A stretch of 64,000 nt of DNA, taken from positions 1 through 64,000 of the forward strand of contig NZ_DAHUXJ010000073.1 in NCBI RefSeq assembly GCF_027307225.1. Reading direction: 5' to 3'. Under the pieces are notes generated by a model. That model did no database searches. It had not been told where the DNA came from and saw nothing but the letters and a program-made list of their open reading frames with translations. The DNA comes from Bradyrhizobium sp. Lineage in GTDB: Bacteria > Pseudomonadota > Alphaproteobacteria > Rhizobiales > Xanthobacteraceae. A program made the translations under genes and the position numbers. Shown piece after piece: positions 54,113 through 62,932 of this stretch (its first letter is position 1; each line of letters begins with the position of its first letter).

Positions 54113-54862
54113 ATGATCGATCCGATCGAACAATTCAATATCGAAAAGATCTTCACGATCGGCCACATCGGCCATCAAGAGATCGCCTTCACCAATTCGT
54201 CGGCTTACATGTTCGGCACGGTCGCGATCATCTCGTTGCTGATGATCGGCGGTGTGTCGCAGAAGCGCCTTGTGCCAGGCCGCATCCAGTCGATAGCCGA
54301 GTTGTGCTTCGAGTTCGTCGCCACGACCATACGGTCGAACGCCGGACAGGAAGGCATGAAGTTCTTCCCGCTGGTGTTTTCGATCTTCATGCTGCTCGCG
54401 GTCTCCAACGTCATCGGAATCATTCCCTACACCTTCACGATCGCCAGCCACATCGTTGTAACGGCGGCCCTGGCGCTGCTCGTGTTCCTCACGGTCATCA
54501 TCTACGGCTTCTACAAGAACGGCCTGAAATTCCTGAAGATCTTCGTGCCCAAGGGCGTTCCGATCGCAATCCTGCCGGCGGTCGTGGCGATCGAGGTCTT
54601 CTCGTTTTTCGTGCGTCCGGTCTCGCACAGCGTGCGTCTGTTCGCCAACATGCTGGCCGGTCACATCACACTGAAGGTGTTCGCGAGCTTCATCGTCACG
54701 CTCGGCACCTTCGGCTTTGTTGGCTGGCTCGGCGCCACCCTGCCGCTCGGGCTGACGATCGCCCTGACCGCACTCGAGCTCCTGATTGCGCTCCTGCAGG
54801 CTTATGTCTTCGCCATCCTCACCGTCATCTATCTCAACGACGCTATCCATCCGGGCCACTAA
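54113..54862 (+). CDS. atpB: F0F1 ATP synthase subunit a
   Basis: A 249-residue inner-membrane subunit that forms the proton half-channels. The essential Arg lies in [14 protein letters not shown]. Conserved EIFSFFVRP-like and [17 protein letters not shown] helices follow. It is 66 bp after atpI in the F0 operon. Confidence 0.96.
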   Translation: MIDPIEQFNIEKIFTIGHIGHQEIAFTNSSAYMFGTVAIISLLMIGGVSQKRLVPGRIQSIAELCFEFVATTIRSNAGQEGMKFFPLVFSIFMLLAVSNVIGIIPYTFTIASHIVVTAALALLVFLTVIIYGFYKNGLKFLKIFVPKGVPIAILPAVVAIEVFSFFVRPVSHSVRLFANMLAGHITLKVFASFIVTLGTFGFVGWLGATLPLGLTIALTALELLIALLQAYVFAILTVIYLNDAIHPGH

Positions 54863-54900
54863 GTAGCCCCTCAACCAAACCTCAAGAAGGAGTTCGTTTC

Positions 54901-55128
54901 ATGGATCCGATTGCTGCGAAGTACATTGGTGCCGGTCTTGCCTGCATGGGCCTGGGCGGCGCTGGCGCCGGCGTGGGCATCATCTTCGGCAACTACCTCG
55001 CCGCTGCGGTGCGTAACCCCTCGGCTGCTCAGGGCCAGTTCGGCAACCTGATTTTCGGCTTCGCGGTGACCGAAGCGCTCGGCATCTTCTCGCTGCTGAT
55101 CGCGCTTCTCTTGCTGTTCGCGCTGTAA
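54901..55128 (+). CDS. atpE: F0F1 ATP synthase subunit c
   Basis: A 75-residue two-helix protein of the rotor ring. The glycine-rich first helix ([20 protein letters not shown]) and the proton-carrying Glu58 in [12 protein letters not shown] are present. AAGAAGGAG lies 8 nt upstream of the ATG. Confidence 0.97.
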   Translation: MDPIAAKYIGAGLACMGLGGAGAGVGIIFGNYLAAAVRNPSAAQGQFGNLIFGFAVTEALGIFSLLIALLLLFAL

Positions 55129-55156
55129 GGCCATCCCTGGCTTGAAGGAGTAGCCC

Positions 55157-55723
55157 ATGGCTGAAGGTCATGGCGGGGCCAAGGGGCCGGCCGGCGGCAC
55201 CTCGTCCCATACCGAGGCCGAAGGCGGAGCGCGCCCGTTTCCGCCGTTCCAGACGAGCACCTTTGCTTCACAGCTGGTATCGCTGGCGATCGCCTTTGTC
55301 GCACTGTATCTGATCGTCTCACGAATTGCGCTCCCGCGCGTCAGGGGCGTGATCGACGTCCGCCAGAACACGATCGAGGGCGACCTGACGGAAGCCCAGA
55401 AGCTGAAGGAGCAATCCGACAGCGCGATCAAGGCCTATGAGAGCGAATTGGCCGCCGCCCGTTCCCGTGCTCAGGCGATCGGCGCGGAGACCCGCGAGAA
55501 GCTGAACGCACAGTCGGAAGCCGAGCGCAAAACTCTGGAAGAGCGCCTGTCGCAAAAGCTGGCGGATGCAGAGAAGGCCATCGCCTCGACGCGTCAGGCC
55601 GCGATGAGCAACGTGCGCGGCATCGCCACCGATACGGCCGCCGCGATCGTCCAGCGGCTGACCGGCGTTGTCCCCGACGGCACATCGGTCGGACAGGCCG
55701 TTGATGCGTCGCTGAAAGGATAA
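55157..55723 (+). CDS. F0F1 ATP synthase subunit b'
   Basis: A 188-residue stator protein: a flexible Gly-rich N-terminus, one membrane helix ([23 protein letters not shown]) and a long charged helix. The position directly after atpE and the partner b gene downstream identify it as the b' form typical of alphaproteobacteria. It is often labelled atpG or atpF2, so no symbol is given. Confidence 0.93.
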   Translation: MAEGHGGAKGPAGGTSSHTEAEGGARPFPPFQTSTFASQLVSLAIAFVALYLIVSRIALPRVRGVIDVRQNTIEGDLTEAQKLKEQSDSAIKAYESELAAARSRAQAIGAETREKLNAQSEAERKTLEERLSQKLADAEKAIASTRQAAMSNVRGIATDTAAAIVQRLTGVVPDGTSVGQAVDASLKG

Positions 55724-55728
55724 GTTCG

Positions 55729-56214
55729 ATGTTCGCCGAACCGGAATTCTGGGTCGCCGTTGGCTTCGTCATCCTGATGGGCATATTTGCCTATGTCGGC
55801 GCGCATCGCACCGTGCTGACGGCGCTTGATCACCGCAGCGAACGCATCAAGGCCGAACTCGACGACGCCCGCCGCCTCAAGCAGGAAGCGGCAAGCGTGC
55901 TCGAAGAGTACAAGGCCCGGCGCTCCAGCGCCGAGCGTGAAGCGCAGGATATCGTCGCGACTGCGAAGGTCGACGCCGAGCGGATCGCTTCCGAAGCCAA
56001 GGTCAAGATGGAAGATTTTGTGGCCCGGCGAACCAAGACGGCCGAGAGCAAGATCGCGCTTGCCGAAGCGCAGGCGCTCGCCGATGTGCGCGCCGCGGCC
56101 GCCGATGCCGCGGTGACGGCGGCTTCCACCATCCTGTCGCAGACGGTGAAGGGCGGGGTCGCCGACGATCTCCTCGCCAGGGGAATTACCGAGGTTCGCG
56201 CAAAGCTGAACTAA
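55729..56214 (+). CDS. atpF: F0F1 ATP synthase subunit b
   Basis: A 161-residue stator protein with an N-terminal helix ([20 protein letters not shown]) and a long heptad-rich stalk ([22 protein letters not shown]). It starts 5 nt after the b' stop. F1 genes are not in the window, as expected for the split atp layout of this group. Confidence 0.94.
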   Translation: MFAEPEFWVAVGFVILMGIFAYVGAHRTVLTALDHRSERIKAELDDARRLKQEAASVLEEYKARRSSAEREAQDIVATAKVDAERIASEAKVKMEDFVARRTKTAESKIALAEAQALADVRAAAADAAVTAASTILSQTVKGGVADDLLARGITEVRAKLN

Positions 56215-56252
56215 TTTAGCGCCGGCTTTTTCTTTGCGCCTGACAACCGATG

Positions 56253-56933
56253 CTATCTGCGTCGCGACGGTTTGGCCGGCGGTGTGATCGCCTGCGGGTC
56301 GAAGCCGACGTAAAAGACAAAGGAGTCGCTCGTGAGGTTTGCCGGCATGTTGTAGACTAGGTCCTCACCGACCAGGCTGAACAGGCCGCCTTCCTCGCTC
56401 ATCGCGACCGTGGTCCGGTACACCTTCGTCATCAGCACCTTCTCCTGAACGCCGGTCTGCACGACCGCAACACGAACCGGAACCTCGACCGTCGCCGGTG
56501 CGCCGGCAGGCCCGGCGATCACGCGGCCCTGAATGCCGATCCGTGCCGCAATCTGGCCATTGCCACTGCGCCGGCAATCACGCGCGGTTCGTGTAATCGT
56601 CGCCTGAAAATTCAACTCGCTCGCCACCGGTTGCTTGCCGGGAGGCGCCACCCCGTAGGTGGATGCGCCGGCGCGAATTCTCACCGGAGGACAGTCGACC
56701 TCCGTGCCGTCCGGCGCGACTTCGGAAACCTTTCCGCGCCCGCCGAAGAGCTGATCGAAGCGATCGCTGATGGTCGGGAGATCTTCCTGCGGCACTGCCG
56801 TCGAGCTGAAGGGGTTGTTGAAAGTGGTGCCGCCGCATCCCGTCAGCAAGGCCGCGGCGGCCGCAAATGCCAGCACGGTGCGCTTGTGGCCTGCCAAGCC
56901 CGCCGTCGCCTGCCAAATCCGCCCATGCCGCAT
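56253..56933 (-). CDS. Lipoprotein of unknown function
   Basis: A 226-residue lipoprotein. The signal sequence ends in a LLTGCGG lipobox. The mature region has TEVDCPPVRIRAGASTYGV, ITRTARDCRRSGNGQIAARIGIQGRVI and a C-terminal beta-rich part, with a conserved-looking Cys pair. I do not recognise a characterised family. It is convergent with atpF. Confidence 0.85.
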   Translation of the reverse strand: MRHGRIWQATAGLAGHKRTVLAFAAAAALLTGCGGTTFNNPFSSTAVPQEDLPTISDRFDQLFGGRGKVSEVAPDGTEVDCPPVRIRAGASTYGVAPPGKQPVASELNFQATITRTARDCRRSGNGQIAARIGIQGRVIAGPAGAPATVEVPVRVAVVQTGVQEKVLMTKVYRTTVAMSEEGGLFSLVGEDLVYNMPANLTSDSFVFYVGFDPQAITPPAKPSRRR

Positions 56934-57034
56934 CAGTCGAAAATCCCCAATAAAATCCGCCGCCGAACGACGGCCCGGCGCTTATAACAGCGCAATGGCG
57001 GCAAACCCAAGGCGTCCGTCACAATTTGGAAACA

Positions 57035-57084
57035 AGTGGTCCGATTCCAACCATCCGCAGCGAATGTCAAATTAACGTCACTCC
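57035..57084. repeat. Deletion remnant of hairpin repeats (gamma left arm joined to zeta right arm)
   Basis: AGTGGTCCGATTCCAACCAT matches the left arm of gamma units; CGAATGTCAAAT matches the right arm of zeta units. The order gamma then zeta is that of array C, so a deletion inside such an array explains it. It abuts the stop codon of the acetyltransferase gene at 57086. Confidence 0.6.
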
Positions 57085-57085
57085 G

Positions 57086-57673
57086 TCAGCCGCGGAAATC
57101 CTCGTGCAGCAAGCCGAATAGCAGGTGATCCTGCCAGACGCCGTTGATGCAGAGGTAGCGCCGCGCCACGCCCTCGCGGGTAAAGCCGCACTTCTCCAGC
57201 ACCCGGATCGAGGGCGCGTTGGTCGGAATGCAGGCGGCTTCGATGCGGTGCAAATTGAGCTCGCCGAATAGCGACGGCAATAGCACGCGCAATGCGATCG
57301 TCATGTAGCCGCGATGCGAATAGGGCTGTCCGACCCAATAGCCGATCGTACCGGCCTGGACGATGCCACGCCGGACATTGGCGAGTGTGATGCCGCCGAT
57401 CATGACGCCATCGGCCTCGCGAAAGACGATGAAGGGGTAGGCCCTGTCGGCGGCGATATCCTCGGCATATCGGCGCAGCCGCCGCCGGAAGCCCGATCGG
57501 GTCAGGTCATCGGACGGCCAGATCGGTTCCCAGGGCGTGAGATAGTCGCGGCTGATTTCCCGCAAGTGCGCCCATTGCAGGAAATCCGACATCTGGGGAG
57601 CACGCAGCAAGAGGCCATGACCGCGCGGAATGAGCGCCGCTGATACGTTCGAAGGCAACCGAAACAGGGCCAT
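57086..57673 (-). CDS. RimJ-like GNAT N-acetyltransferase
   Basis: A 195-residue acetyltransferase of the RimJ/RimL branch. Core motifs are GGITLANVRRGIVQAGTIGYWVG, YSHRGYMTIALRVLLP (acetyl-CoA loop) and LHRIEAACIPTNAPSIRVLEKCGF. It likely acetylates the N-terminus of a ribosomal protein. I use the ATG at 57673 with GGGGGAG 8 nt upstream; a TTG two codons earlier is less likely. Confidence 0.9.
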   Translation of the reverse strand: MALFRLPSNVSAALIPRGHGLLLRAPQMSDFLQWAHLREISRDYLTPWEPIWPSDDLTRSGFRRRLRRYAEDIAADRAYPFIVFREADGVMIGGITLANVRRGIVQAGTIGYWVGQPYSHRGYMTIALRVLLPSLFGELNLHRIEAACIPTNAPSIRVLEKCGFTREGVARRYLCINGVWQDHLLFGLLHEDFRG

Positions 57674-57749
57674 GCGCAAGACTCCCCCGATGCTTCAAAC
57701 CGGAATCATGATCGGACGAAGATCATGTTCGTTGACTGCCCGCCGGCCT

Positions 57750-59039
57750 TCAATGAAGTCGCTCCTTGGCCTTCGATTGCGTCAATCCTTCCGCAAAAGC
57801 GACCGCCGTGTCCAGTCCCCTGCCGCTGCCGAGCGCGACAACCGCGGGCCGGCTGCGGGACAACAGCGCGCGCGCCGCGCTCCGCGCAGTTTCCACGTTA
57901 ACCGCATCGATCCGCGCTACCAGTTCCTCGACCGCCAGCGGCCGCCCATAGGCAAGGATATGCCGCGCCAATTGCTCTGCGCGCGAACTGCAGCTTTCGA
58001 GGCCCATCAGCAGTCCTGCTTTCATCTGGGCCTTGGCACGGGCGATCTCTGCTTCCGTCAGCGTCTCAACGGCCTCGTTGATGACATCGACGATCACTTC
58101 CATCATCTCCGGCGCATCGCCCGGGTCGGTGCCGGTATAAAGACCGAAAAACCCGGTATCCATATAGGGCGCGTGGAACGAGTAGATCGAATAGCAGAGT
58201 CCGCGTTTCTCCCGTACCTCCTGAAACAGGCGCGATGACATTCCGCCGCCGAGAATGTTGGTAAAGACCTGAAGCGAGAACAGCGAGAGGTCGGATTGTG
58301 GAACCCCCTCGAGCGCCAGCGTCAGATGCGCCTGCTCAAGCTCGCGATGCACCACGCGCGAACCTCCCTTGCCGAACATCGCGGGCTCCGGCTTCGGTGC
58401 CGGCGTGCCGTCGAAGCTTGCAAAACGCTGCATCACCTCATCCACCACCCGCCGGTGATCGACCGCGCCGGCGGCGGCGACCACCATGTCGGGACCGCGA
58501 TAATGCGTCGAAAGATAACCACGCAGCATGTCACGGTTGAACGACTTCAACGTCTTCGCCGTTCCCAGCAGCGAACGTCCCATCGGCTGATCCGGATAGC
58601 ACAGCTCGTTGAGATGCTCGAACACGACGTCGTCAGGCGTATCCTGCGCCGCGCCGATTTCCTGCACGATCACGCTCTTCTCGCGCTCGAGTTCGTCGGG
58701 CACGAAGGAAGGATTGGCGAGAATGTCGGACAGCACGTCGAGCGCCAGCGGCACGTCGGCCTTCATCACGCGCGCGTAATAAGCCGTGGTTTCCGTCGAG
58801 GTGCCGGCGTTGAGATCGCCGCCGACCGCTTCGATCTCCTCGACGATCTCGCGCGACGTGCGCCGCGTCGTTCCCTTGAACGCCATATGTTCGAGCAGAT
58901 GCGAGATGCCGTGTTCATCGGGCTTTTCGTCGCGGCCGCCGACGCCCGCCCATACGCCGAGCGCAGCGGTCTGAAGATGCGGCATGGTATCGGTGATGAC
59001 AGTGAGGCCAGACGGCAGCTTGGTGACTTCAACGCTCAT
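57750..59039 (-). CDS. M16-family zinc metalloprotease
   Basis: A 429-residue peptidase of the mitochondrial-processing-peptidase-like group. The inverted zinc motif HLLEH places His47, Glu50 and His51, with the distal Glu in the VEEIEAVGGDLNAGTSTETTAYYA block. A second, non-catalytic M16 domain follows. No signal peptide is visible. The ATG at 59039 is chosen because MSVEVTKLPSGLTVITD is the family start. It follows thrC by 43 bp. Confidence 0.93.
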   Translation of the reverse strand: MSVEVTKLPSGLTVITDTMPHLQTAALGVWAGVGGRDEKPDEHGISHLLEHMAFKGTTRRTSREIVEEIEAVGGDLNAGTSTETTAYYARVMKADVPLALDVLSDILANPSFVPDELEREKSVIVQEIGAAQDTPDDVVFEHLNELCYPDQPMGRSLLGTAKTLKSFNRDMLRGYLSTHYRGPDMVVAAAGAVDHRRVVDEVMQRFASFDGTPAPKPEPAMFGKGGSRVVHRELEQAHLTLALEGVPQSDLSLFSLQVFTNILGGGMSSRLFQEVREKRGLCYSIYSFHAPYMDTGFFGLYTGTDPGDAPEMMEVIVDVINEAVETLTEAEIARAKAQMKAGLLMGLESCSSRAEQLARHILAYGRPLAVEELVARIDAVNVETARSAARALLSRSRPAVVALGSGRGLDTAVAFAEGLTQSKAKERLH

Positions 59040-59082
59040 CTGGCAGTTCCTCCGGCGGTGGAAATGGATTCGGGCAACGACA

Positions 59083-60492
59083 TCAGGCCCTGGACACGGC
59101 GCGGCTGACCGAGCGGACAAATCGCGCGACTTCGGCCGTGTCGTTTTTCATCGTTTCGACGCGCTCGGGCCTCGTCATCAAACCTTCCAGCCATGGCGGC
59201 AGTTCCGGGCGCACGCCGCAGGCCGCTTCCACCGCATCGGGAAACTTCGCGGCATGCGCAGTCGACAGCACGATATTGGGTACCCCGGAGTCCGGGCTGT
59301 CGCGGTCCGCAACCGCCAGCGCCACGGCGGTATGAGGATCGACCAGATCGCCCGCTTCACGCCAGGCCGTGCGAATGACTGCGCTGGTTTCCGTTTCGTC
59401 GGCGCGTCCGGCGTCAAACTCACCGCGCACCGCGGCCAGCACTGCATCCGGCAGGACGAAGCGCCCCGATTGCTTGAGCGAGGCCATCAGCCGACGAACC
59501 AGTGCGGCGTCGCGGTGGCTTGCCTCAAACAGCAGGCGCTCGAAATTCGACGACACCTGGATATCCATCGAGGGCGACGATGATGCGTGGACTTCGCGGG
59601 TTTCGTAGATCCCGGTCTTCAGCGTGCGCGGCAGGATGTCGTTGACGTTGGAAGCGATGCGCAGCCACCGGATCGGCAATCCCATGCGCTTGGCGACAAA
59701 GCCTGCGAAGATGTCGCCGAAATTGCCTGTCGGCACCGTGAAATCGACGCTGCGCGCCGGCGCTCCAAGAGCAGTGGCCGAGGTGAAGTAATACACGACC
59801 TGCGCCACGATGCGCGCCCAGTTGATGGAATTGACCCCCGACAGCGCGACCGCGTCGCGAAAGCCGTGATCGTTGAACAACTCCTTCACGATCGCCTGGC
59901 AGTCGTCGAAAGTGCCCTCGATCGCCAAGGCGTGCACGTTGCTGGCGCCGACGGTGGTCATCATCCGCCGCTGCACATCCGAGATGCGGCCATGCGGAAA
60001 CAGGACGATGAGGTCGACATTGTCGAGGCCCGCGAACGCATCGACGGCGGCGCCGCCGGTATCGCCCGACGTCGCCACCACGATCGTGGTGCGCTCGGCC
60101 CGCTTCGCCAGCACGTGATCCATCAGCCGCGAAAGCAACTGCATCGCGACATCCTTGAACGCCAGCGTCGGGCCGTGAAACAGCTCGAGCAGGAACTGGT
60201 TGGCGCCGACCTGGTCGAGCGGCACCACCGCGGGATGACGAAACGTGGCGTAGGCCTCATTGGCCATGCGGCCGAGATCGGCATCAGAAATCTCGTCGCC
60301 CAAAAATGGACGAATCACTTCAACGGCGACTTCCCAATAGGGCTTGCCGAAAAATGCGGCGATCATCTCCGGCGCCAGCTGCGGCCAGGCCTCGGGCACG
60401 TAGAGGCCGCCGTCGCGGGCAAGCCCGGCCAGCATCACGTCGCAGAAACCCAGGACGGGAGCCTCCCCCCGCGTCGAAATGTATCGCGTCAA
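59083..60492 (-). CDS. thrC: Threonine synthase
   Basis: A 469-residue PLP enzyme converting O-phosphohomoserine to threonine. The N-terminus YISTRGEAPVLGFCDVML, the Schiff-base Lys in GPTLAFKDVAMQLL, the phosphate loop VVATSGDTGGAAVDAF and VPTGNFGDIFAG are typical. There is no ATG near the N-terminus. A TTG at 60492 is 5 nt after GGAGG and gives the usual MTRYISTRG start; a TTG at 60504 is an alternative. Confidence 0.94.
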   Translation of the reverse strand: MTRYISTRGEAPVLGFCDVMLAGLARDGGLYVPEAWPQLAPEMIAAFFGKPYWEVAVEVIRPFLGDEISDADLGRMANEAYATFRHPAVVPLDQVGANQFLLELFHGPTLAFKDVAMQLLSRLMDHVLAKRAERTTIVVATSGDTGGAAVDAFAGLDNVDLIVLFPHGRISDVQRRMMTTVGASNVHALAIEGTFDDCQAIVKELFNDHGFRDAVALSGVNSINWARIVAQVVYYFTSATALGAPARSVDFTVPTGNFGDIFAGFVAKRMGLPIRWLRIASNVNDILPRTLKTGIYETREVHASSSPSMDIQVSSNFERLLFEASHRDAALVRRLMASLKQSGRFVLPDAVLAAVRGEFDAGRADETETSAVIRTAWREAGDLVDPHTAVALAVADRDSPDSGVPNIVLSTAHAAKFPDAVEAACGVRPELPPWLEGLMTRPERVETMKNDTAEVARFVRSVSRAVSRA

Positions 60493-60825
60493 AATTCCCT
60501 CCAAAGGCCCGACACTCCATCAAACCTTTGACCCTTATATGTAAAATCACCTTGCTCGGAGCAAAGCGGCGCCACCATAAGCGTTTTGGCTGAAAGTGGA
60601 AACCGCTTCTTCCCTTAACCTTCCCGTCAATACCGGACGGATATGCAGCATGACAGGGCCGCAGATATATCAGTCGCTCCACGCATCGCGGCAGTGGCAG
60701 CCGGGTGCTGGGTCACGGTCATCGGGGCGGTGCTTGACGCGGCGTGGGCCGGTACCCGCAAGCTATCCGTAATTTGACGCAAGCACGGTGTGGTTGCAAT
60801 CTCTGGCGGGGCTTGAGGGGATACG
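60493..60825. other. Divergent region between thrC and the LuxR-like gene
   Basis: This 333-bp gap should hold promoters for both genes. A TTGACG word at 60773 has no convincing -10 at the right distance. No gene or repeat of the hairpin family is seen. Confidence 0.4.
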
Positions 60826-61353
60826 ATGGCGGACGCAGCCCTGCAGTGGGGTAGGCGAGCTCTCGATTTTTTGGATGCAGTCGAGCGACTGAATGCGCCC
60901 GGCGTCGTCAGGTTGTTCGAGTCCGAAATCAAGGCCTGCGGATTCCACGCCTACATCATGGCCGGTCTTCCGGCGCCGGAAACGGCGCTTGCCGATCTGA
61001 CTCTCGCCAATGGCTGGCCGGCAGAGTGGTTCGACCTGTATACGCGCGAAAATTTCAGCGCGCTCGATCCGGTGCCGCGGTTCGGCGCTTCGACGGTGCA
61101 GCCGTTCGAATGGTCGGAGGCGCGCTACGACAAGGACAACGATCCCGCCGCCCACCTGGTGATAACCCACGCCACCGAATTCCGGCTGCGAGACGGTTAT
61201 TGCATTCCGATGCATTACGACGAAGGCGGCGCCGTCATCAGCCTCGCCACCGAGCACCTGCACCTCGACCCCTTCTCCAAGAGCGCGCTGCAGCCGGCCC
61301 GCCATTCGCGAGCCCTGTTCCGGTCGTCTAACCAAACCGGTTCATGGTGGTGA
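60826..61353 (+). CDS. LuxR-type autoinducer-binding-domain protein lacking the HTH domain
   Basis: A 175-residue protein resembling the N-terminal ligand-binding half of LuxR-family quorum regulators. LNAPGVVRLFESEIKACGFHAYIM, WPAEWFDLYTRENFSALDPVPRF and QPFEWSEARYD hold the W/Y/D positions that line the acyl-homoserine lactone pocket. The C-terminus diverges after HLDPFSKSAL and stops without any helix-turn-helix, and no HTH is found downstream in other frames. It is either a truncated gene or a natural stand-alone sensor domain. GAGGGG precedes the ATG. Confidence 0.75.
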   Translation: MADAALQWGRRALDFLDAVERLNAPGVVRLFESEIKACGFHAYIMAGLPAPETALADLTLANGWPAEWFDLYTRENFSALDPVPRFGASTVQPFEWSEARYDKDNDPAAHLVITHATEFRLRDGYCIPMHYDEGGAVISLATEHLHLDPFSKSALQPARHSRALFRSSNQTGSWW

Positions 61354-61424
61354 TGATTCGGCAAACTTGAACGGTGATTTTATGCGCCGCCGACCAATGT
61401 CCGAGGAAGCCAGGGGGATATCTG

Positions 61425-61601
61425 ATGTTCCGAGAAAATAGCAAGATGCGGGTGCTGGTCGAAAACATCGACGACGCCATCGAGCAGGCCGAAGACCTTG
61501 GCCTGGCTTTCGTGTCCGGCATCCTGATGATGGCGCGGTTGGAAGCCGTCCAGACCGACCAGCTGGCGGTCGTCGGCCGCGAAAACAAGCAGCTGTCCTG
61601 A
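61425..61601 (+). CDS. Small hypothetical protein, 58 residues
   Basis: Starts at an ATG preceded by AGGGGG at 7 nt. It contains a helical, slightly amphipathic core, VLVENIDDAIEQAEDLGLAFVSGILMMARLEAVQ, and a polar tail. It lies 71 bp after the LuxR-like gene and may be co-transcribed. No family is recognised. The good ribosome-binding site argues for a real gene. Confidence 0.55.
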   Translation: MFRENSKMRVLVENIDDAIEQAEDLGLAFVSGILMMARLEAVQTDQLAVVGRENKQLS

Positions 61602-61646
61602 CGGAACTCGCTTATCGATGTTGGAGACCGGCAGGTTTGCCGGCTC

Positions 61647-62402
61647 TCAGGCGGCGTTGCGGCGTTTCCCGCGCCACCACACGAAGAAAGCAATCAGCAC
61701 AGCGCCCGCCAGCGCGAACCAGGTGATGGCGTATTGCATGTGATCGTCCTTGAGGTGGACGTGGAGCGGACCGGGCAAAGGAATGCCGCTTGGCGGCACG
61801 GGCTGCTCGAGATCGATATAGAACGGCGCGACGTCGCCCCAGCCCAGTAGCGGCGACATCTCGAGGTGATCGCGCGTAAACCACAGCCGCTTGGCCGGAT
61901 TGGCTGCAGGCGTCAGCATTCCCGCCTTCTGAGGAAATCGAATATAACCGGTGAGATCCGCTGGCTTGCCGGTCACAAGGTGCGACACCGCCCGGTCCTG
62001 CACGGTTCGGTCCTGCATCATGTTCTGGACGAAGCCGGCGTTGACCACGACGGTGTCGCCATCGCTCAGGCGCGCCGGAACAAAGGCCCACGTGCCGGGT
62101 CCGGAAATATCGTCGCGTATGGCCGAACCCGAGCTATAAACCATCGCATCCGTCCCGGCTTCATAGGTTGCCTTGAACCGGACACGACGAAATTCATCCT
62201 TTTGGGCCGTCAGCTGGTTCCACGCCGATCGCGGGGGCAGCGGCACCGGCTCGATGGCAAGCCGCTCCGTCAGCACCGCAATCAGCGCATGCTTTTCCAC
62301 CCGGCGCTCGAGTTGCCAGACACCCAGGCCGATGAAGACGGCCAACATGCCCAACGTGAAAAGGCCGAAGCCGAATTGCTGCCTTGCCGTGGCCACGGTC
62401 AT
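61647..62402 (-). CDS. SURF1 family cytochrome oxidase assembly protein
   Basis: A 251-residue inner-membrane protein with one helix at each end (FGLFTLGMLAVFIGLGVWQLERR and ITWFALAGAVLIAFFVWW) and a large periplasmic domain. GVWQLERR and the C-terminal HLQYA-like HMQYAITWF are SURF1 signatures. It assists haem a insertion into cytochrome c oxidase subunit I. Its start overlaps the DUF983 stop (ATGA). Confidence 0.94.
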   Translation of the reverse strand: MTVATARQQFGFGLFTLGMLAVFIGLGVWQLERRVEKHALIAVLTERLAIEPVPLPPRSAWNQLTAQKDEFRRVRFKATYEAGTDAMVYSSGSAIRDDISGPGTWAFVPARLSDGDTVVVNAGFVQNMMQDRTVQDRAVSHLVTGKPADLTGYIRFPQKAGMLTPAANPAKRLWFTRDHLEMSPLLGWGDVAPFYIDLEQPVPPSGIPLPGPLHVHLKDDHMQYAITWFALAGAVLIAFFVWWRGKRRNAA

Positions 62403-62803
62403 TTCGGCCCGCGTTCGATTAATCGGCCCGGCGCGGCCTTGTGATGGAATTGCAGTGCGATCAGGAGCGCCTTCATCGAACGCAACGGTAGAAGCGTGGT
62501 CACCAGAATCAGCGGCAGCCAAAGCACTGCGTGTAGCCAGAATGGCGGTTGATACTTGACCTCGACAATCAGCGCGCAGGCCACCACGATCGCGCCGGCC
62601 AGCATGATGATGAAAATCGCGGGACCATCGCCCGTATCGATGAACGTGTAGTCCAGTCCGCAAGCCTCGCACCTTGTTCGCAGCGACAGAAAACCCGCAA
62701 ACAGTTTGCCCCGACCGCAACGCGGGCATTTGCAGGCAAGCCCGCGCAGCACGCTCTGGAGCAGAGACGGCGTATTGGTTTGCGAATTTGCCGAAGCGTT
62801 CAT
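62399..62803 (-). CDS. DUF983 family protein
   Basis: A 134-residue protein with two N-terminal CXXC pairs (CKCPRCGRGKLF and RCEACGLDY), a probable zinc ribbon, then two or three membrane helices (FIIMLAGAIVVACALIVEV and WLPLILVTTLLPL). DUF983 genes regularly sit between coxC and SURF1 in alphaproteobacteria, so a role in oxidase assembly is likely. The ATG at 62803 is used; a TTG at 62812 is possible. Confidence 0.92.
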   Translation of the reverse strand: MNASANSQTNTPSLLQSVLRGLACKCPRCGRGKLFAGFLSLRTRCEACGLDYTFIDTGDGPAIFIIMLAGAIVVACALIVEVKYQPPFWLHAVLWLPLILVTTLLPLRSMKALLIALQFHHKAAPGRLIERGPK

Positions 62804-62885
62804 GCGATTCAACCTATCACTCGACGTTGGCCTCGGCAGCGGATCACTCGCAGAAACATTACCCCTGGCTTTCGCACGCTAAACA

Positions 62886-62913
62886 AAAGGGCGGCCCCGA
62901 GGCCGCCCTTTTG
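62886..62913 (-). terminator. Strong hairpin terminator downstream of coxC
   Basis: AAAAGGGCGGCC and GGCCGCCCTTTT form a 12-bp stem with a 4-nt loop, 20 nt beyond the coxC stop, with flanking T residues on the transcribed side. It would separate or attenuate transcription into DUF983-SURF1. Confidence 0.8.
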
Positions 62914-62932
62914 GCAATCGATGACGGCTAGA

